From positions 1-8,217 of the forward strand of contig JBBSGZ010000156.1 of NCBI GenBank assembly GCA_038253555.1: a DNA stretch of 8,217 bases, written 5' to 3'. This DNA is from JALYUA01 sp038253555 (GTDB lineage: Bacteria > Acidobacteriota > Thermoanaerobaculia > UBA5066 > Gp7-AA6). Under the pieces are notes generated by a model. That model did no database searches and was not told the DNA's origin. It saw only the letters and a list, made by a program, of their open reading frames with translations. Below are positions 6,248-8,217 of the stretch, piece after piece; the first letter of the stretch is position 1; the number at the start of each line of letters is the position of its first letter. The position numbers and the translations under genes were made by a program.

Positions 6248-6318
6248 CGGGATCTGTATCGCCCGGATCCCGCCTCGAGCTCCGATTCCCATGAAACCCG
6301 GAGCCAAACCTTTCGAGG
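6248..6318. terminator. Two hairpins in the convergent intergenic spacer
   Basis: Hairpin 1 is CGGGATC (6248-6254) with GATCCCG (6266-6272), 7 bp and an 11-base loop. Hairpin 2 is CCTCGAGCTCCG (6273-6284) pairing with CGGAGC (6299-6304) and TCGAGG (6313-6318), 12 bp in all with an 8-base one-sided bulge. They fill the 106-bp gap between two genes that end toward each other, a natural place for a two-way terminator. Neither has a U-tract, so Rho-independent termination in the classical sense is doubtful. Confidence 0.4.
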
Positions 6319-6330
6319 CGTCAGCGGCTC

Positions 6331-6879
6331 CTATTCCTCCTCCAGATATTCCTGGGGAACGTCGTCGACGGGGACCTGGCGCGTCCGGGCCCCGCGCTTT
6401 CCGGCATTGCGACCTCTCTCGACCCCGCTGATCACGCCGGCCTCGTAGGCCTGTCCTTCCTCGACGAGCTCCTCGACGCTTTCCGAGTCGGCGTCTTCCG
6501 TGCGCGAGAGGCCTTCCGTATCTCCCGACTGGCCTCCGGATTCGGCGCCCATGCCGCGAGCATCCGACGGGTATTCGACGCGCCGGTCCGCCTCGCCCCG
6601 GGTGCGCCTGCTCCGCGCGGGAGTCTTCTTCGGTGCCGCCGCCCGTGTCGCTTTCTTCGCGGTGGCGGGGCCTGGCTTGCGCGTCGCGGTCTTCCGCCGC
6701 GAAGTTTTCGAAGCCTTCTTCGCTGTCGCCGCGCGCTTCGACTTCGTGCTCTTCGACTTCCCCTTGCTCTTCGGCTTTATCGCCTTCCTGGCTTTCACGC
6801 CCTCTCGCGAGTGCCGCATGATGGTTTTCCGTTTAGGCTTCGAGGCCTTTTTTGCCGGCTTCCGGCTGCTTTTCTTCAT
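6331..6879 (-). CDS. Histone-H1-like basic protein with acidic C-terminal module
   Basis: A 182-residue, strongly two-part protein. Residues 1-95 are almost entirely Lys, Ala, Arg, Ser, Thr and Pro, with PAKKA/AKKA/RKTATRK-type repeats like the C-terminal tails of histone H1 and the bacterial H1-like proteins; such tails bind DNA or RNA through charge. One non-basic island, IMRHSREGVKAR (20-31), interrupts it. After a polar linker (about 96-130, rich in Gly, Ser, Asp) comes an acidic module: SESVEELVEEGQAYEAGVIS (132-151), a short basic stretch (ERGRNAGKRGARTR), and the ending VPVDDVPQEYLEEE. I recognise this VEELVEEGxAxEA...VPxDDVPxEYL pattern as a recurrent tail in small bacterial hypothetical proteins; its function is unknown. 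The start is set by AAGGAGA (6884-6890), four bases before the ATG. It lies 122 bp downstream of the membrane methyltransferase and converges on the large methyltransferase. A nucleoid-associated role is inference. Confidence 0.8.
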   Translation of the reverse strand: MKKSSRKPAKKASKPKRKTIMRHSREGVKARKAIKPKSKGKSKSTKSKRAATAKKASKTSRRKTATRKPGPATAKKATRAAAPKKTPARSRRTRGEADRRVEYPSDARGMGAESGGQSGDTEGLSRTEDADSESVEELVEEGQAYEAGVISGVERGRNAGKRGARTRQVPVDDVPQEYLEEE

Positions 6880-7001
6880 GGAATCTCCTTTTCAAGCGCA
6901 TCGTAGCGGAAGCGAATGGTTCACGGTGGTCGGGCGCAATGGCACTCCCAGCTGTCGGGTGATCCCGAGCCGCCAACTCCTTTTCGCCGCAGCTCTGGCC
7001 A

Positions 7002-7898
7002 TCACGCTCGCGGCGCTGTTACGGCGCCAGGGCGCTCGGGAGAGCCGGCTCGTCGCGGCTCTCCACCCGACCGGCCGCGGCCGGGGGCGGGCGGGCGAAG
7101 GTTCTTGCGGACGAGGAGCGTTGCGGGCCGAAGGGATCCGAAGGTGACCACCGCCAGGAAAAGGGACGCGACCTTCGATCCCGTCGAGGACACGTCGCAG
7201 GAACTCTTCCGGAATGCGGCAGCGTATTCGCGGCCATGCCGGATGTCGTCTATCAAGGCCTGACCTCCAGGCTTCAGCACGCGCACGATCTCGGAGATCG
7301 CCTCGGCCCGGCCCTCCGCGGAGTAGATGTTGTGGATCGCCACGCTCGAGAGAACGACGTCGAAGGCGTCGTGCGAAAAAGGCAGATTGCGCATGTCGGC
7401 CGTCTTCACCTGGATTCGATCCTCGACGCCTTCCCGCCGGCCGTTTTCCAGAGCCGCCTCCGGACGATTCCCGGTGAGGTCCTCCGACTGCCAGATGTCG
7501 ATGCCCGTCGCGAGGCCGCTCGTCAGGCGTTTCGCGGCGCCCACGAGCATCAGTCCGCGTCCACACCCCACATCGAGAACGTGTTCATTGCCGTTCCAGG
7601 AAATCCGGTCGAGCAGCTTTTCGCGGCCGCGGATCTTGCCGACGAGGCTCTCCCAGACCATCCAGGTTCCCATCGCGAGAAGAGCGACCGCAGTCCACGA
7701 GGCCATCACGCCCAGCGGAAAGCGGAGCTGGATCCCTGCAACGGCCGGCGTGACGAGGACGCCAGACCAGAGTCGCAGCCAGACGCTGACGCCCACAGCG
7801 AGGCAGGCGCCTCCAATGACGAACAGATTGCGGACAACGCCAGGAGCGTCGATCCCGTAGTCAGGGCGCGCCTGCGACTCCGTGTGTCGTTTTTCCAT
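7002..7898 (-). CDS. Membrane-anchored class I SAM methyltransferase with C-terminal extension
   Basis: A 298-residue protein. Two hydrophobic segments (about 22-46 and 63-84) form a hairpin anchor placing the catalytic domain in the cytoplasm. The methyltransferase fold follows: motif I HVLDVGCGRG (106-115), a second acidic strand TGIDIW (131-136), VKTADMRNLPF (164-174), FDVVLSSVAIHNI (179-191), and EIVRVLKPGGQALIDDI (203-219). This is the Methyltransf_11/25 type used on small molecules such as quinones and lipids; the substrate cannot be named. The fold should end at the strand ATLLVRKN (near residue 266). The remaining ~30 residues are Pro/Gly/Arg-rich and encoded by two hairpin-forming sequences, as if an earlier stop had been lost. 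GAGGAG precedes the ATG by only two bases, a short spacing, but no better in-frame start exists. The H1-like gene follows 122 bp downstream. Confidence 0.88.
   Translation of the reverse strand: MEKRHTESQARPDYGIDAPGVVRNLFVIGGACLAVGVSVWLRLWSGVLVTPAVAGIQLRFPLGVMASWTAVALLAMGTWMVWESLVGKIRGREKLLDRISWNGNEHVLDVGCGRGLMLVGAAKRLTSGLATGIDIWQSEDLTGNRPEAALENGRREGVEDRIQVKTADMRNLPFSHDAFDVVLSSVAIHNIYSAEGRAEAISEIVRVLKPGGQALIDDIRHGREYAAAFRKSSCDVSSTGSKVASLFLAVVTFGSLRPATLLVRKNLRPPAPGRGRSGGEPRRAGSPERPGAVTAPRA
7039..7084 (-). other. Hairpin and palindrome inside the 3' end of the methyltransferase gene
   Basis: A perfect 14-bp palindrome CCGGCCGCGGCCGG (7071-7084) lies next to a 9-bp hairpin, GGAGAGCCG (7039-7047) with CGGCTCTCC (7056-7064) and an 8-base loop. 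Both fall in the part coding the non-conserved C-terminal tail, read in the order palindrome, hairpin, stop. They resemble a transcript-end structure now inside the open frame. Confidence 0.5.
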
Positions 7899-7985
7899 GT
7901 CTCCTCGTGCGTGATTCGGGAGGAGAGCCTACTCCGAAGGGGTCGCATTAGCCGCAGTCGCGAATACGCACCGCTTCCCTGCCGA

Positions 7986-8024
7986 CCCCTCACCCCAACC
8001 CTCTCCCCGAGCGCGGGGCGAGGG
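7986..8024. repeat. Dispersed hairpin repeat, copy 2
   Basis: CCCCTCACCCC (7986-7996) precedes a hairpin: CCCTC-T-CCCC (7999-8008), loop GAGCGC, GGGG-C-GAGGG (8015-8024), nine pairs with one T/C mismatch. It has the same lead and arm order as copy 1 at 577-607, in the same orientation. It sits upstream of the membrane methyltransferase gene and begins the structured stretch that runs to the end of the window. Confidence 0.65.
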
Positions 8025-8059
8025 GGCAGAGCTGCGCCTCCACCTCGATGGTGGCTACG

Positions 8060-8114
8060 CCCGCAGCGGGAGAAGTCTCCTGACCGAAGGGAAGGAGGAG
8101 CCTCCCGCTGCGGG
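8060..8114. repeat. 13-bp perfect inverted repeat, long hairpin
   Basis: CCCGCAGCGGGAG (8060-8072) is the exact reverse complement of CTCCCGCTGCGGG (8102-8114), enclosing 29 bases that can pair further through CTCC (8077-8080) and GGAG. Each arm is itself nearly self-complementary (for example CTCCCGC-T-GCGGGAG at 8102-8116), so alternative folds, including a cruciform, are possible. Confidence 0.75.
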
Positions 8115-8173
8115 AGCCGAAGCGAACGAAGGGACCAGCCCGGCGGTCGAGCCTTCAGGCGAACCCCGGGCGG

Positions 8174-8196
8174 TGCGTTCGCCCGCGGCGAACGCA
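8174..8196. repeat. 10-bp perfect hairpin near the window end
   Basis: TGCGTTCGCC (8174-8183), loop CGC, GGCGAACGCA (8187-8196). It is the third strong hairpin within 220 bases and lies in a stretch with repeated GCGAA words and no open frame I can assign. Confidence 0.7.
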
Positions 8197-8217
8197 GGTC
8201 CCGCAGTGAGCGAAGGC

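Larger units (their letters stand above)
7899..8217. other. Gene-free, highly structured GC-rich stretch
   Basis: No gene is recognised. Bases 7899-7980 are plain upstream sequence of the methyltransferase gene. From 7986 to the end the DNA is dominated by the hairpins listed separately and by GCGAA-containing words (8120s, 8158-8163, 8188-8193, 8209-8213). Open frames crossing it have no Shine-Dalgarno sequence and no motif. It may be a composite intergenic repeat or a structured RNA cut off by the window edge. Confidence 0.45.

Overview
The window is GC-rich, roughly two-thirds G+C by eye. It carries bacterial genes with strong Shine-Dalgarno sequences, an exported amidohydrolase, an S9 prolyl-oligopeptidase relic, a DUF1801-type protein and a lysine/alanine-rich histone-H1-like protein. 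This mix fits an environmental Acidobacteriota-like or similarly soil/sediment-dwelling high-GC bacterium. No marker gene fixes the phylum, so that placement is inference. I see no rRNA, tRNA, CRISPR array, transposase or phage gene.

Left third (1-2180) is a patch of gene decay around one intact gene. It starts with a minus-strand haloacid-dehalogenase (HAD) fragment broken by a frameshift (105-385). Next is a short plus-strand relic of a PLP-dependent threonine dehydratase whose cofactor lysine has become Glu (about 408-527). A hairpin repeat and an intact exported cupin gene (682-1191) follow. After these comes a second threonine-dehydratase fragment (1205-1540), with the active-site Lys intact, that is cut off and joined out of frame to the C-terminal catalytic domain of a prolyl oligopeptidase (1531-2180). 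That domain also carries a one-base deletion. About 330 bp without a recognisable gene follows.

Middle (2437-6224): an exported metal-dependent amidohydrolase/peptidase (minus) and a DUF1801-like protein (minus) lie in the same direction, 164 bp apart. Divergent to them is a 528-residue SAM methyltransferase with the MethyTransf_Reg architecture of protein-lysine methyltransferases. It has no Shine-Dalgarno sequence but has a -10-like TACAAT just upstream of its ATG, so it may be translated from a leaderless mRNA.

Right third (6225-8217): a convergent intergenic spacer with two hairpins precedes a minus-strand protein with a histone-H1-like basic N-terminus and an acidic C-terminal module. 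Upstream of it, also on the minus strand, is a membrane-anchored SAM methyltransferase whose last ~30 residues look like translated former intergenic DNA. The window ends in a highly structured GC-rich stretch. It starts with a second copy of the hairpin repeat seen at 577-607, followed by 13-bp and 10-bp perfect inverted repeats. The intact genes do not form an obvious single pathway; the region reads as a loosely packed accessory segment with recent rearrangement. No clear new defence or biosynthetic system is visible. The most unusual content is the gene-relic patch, the H1-like two-part protein and the structured right end.
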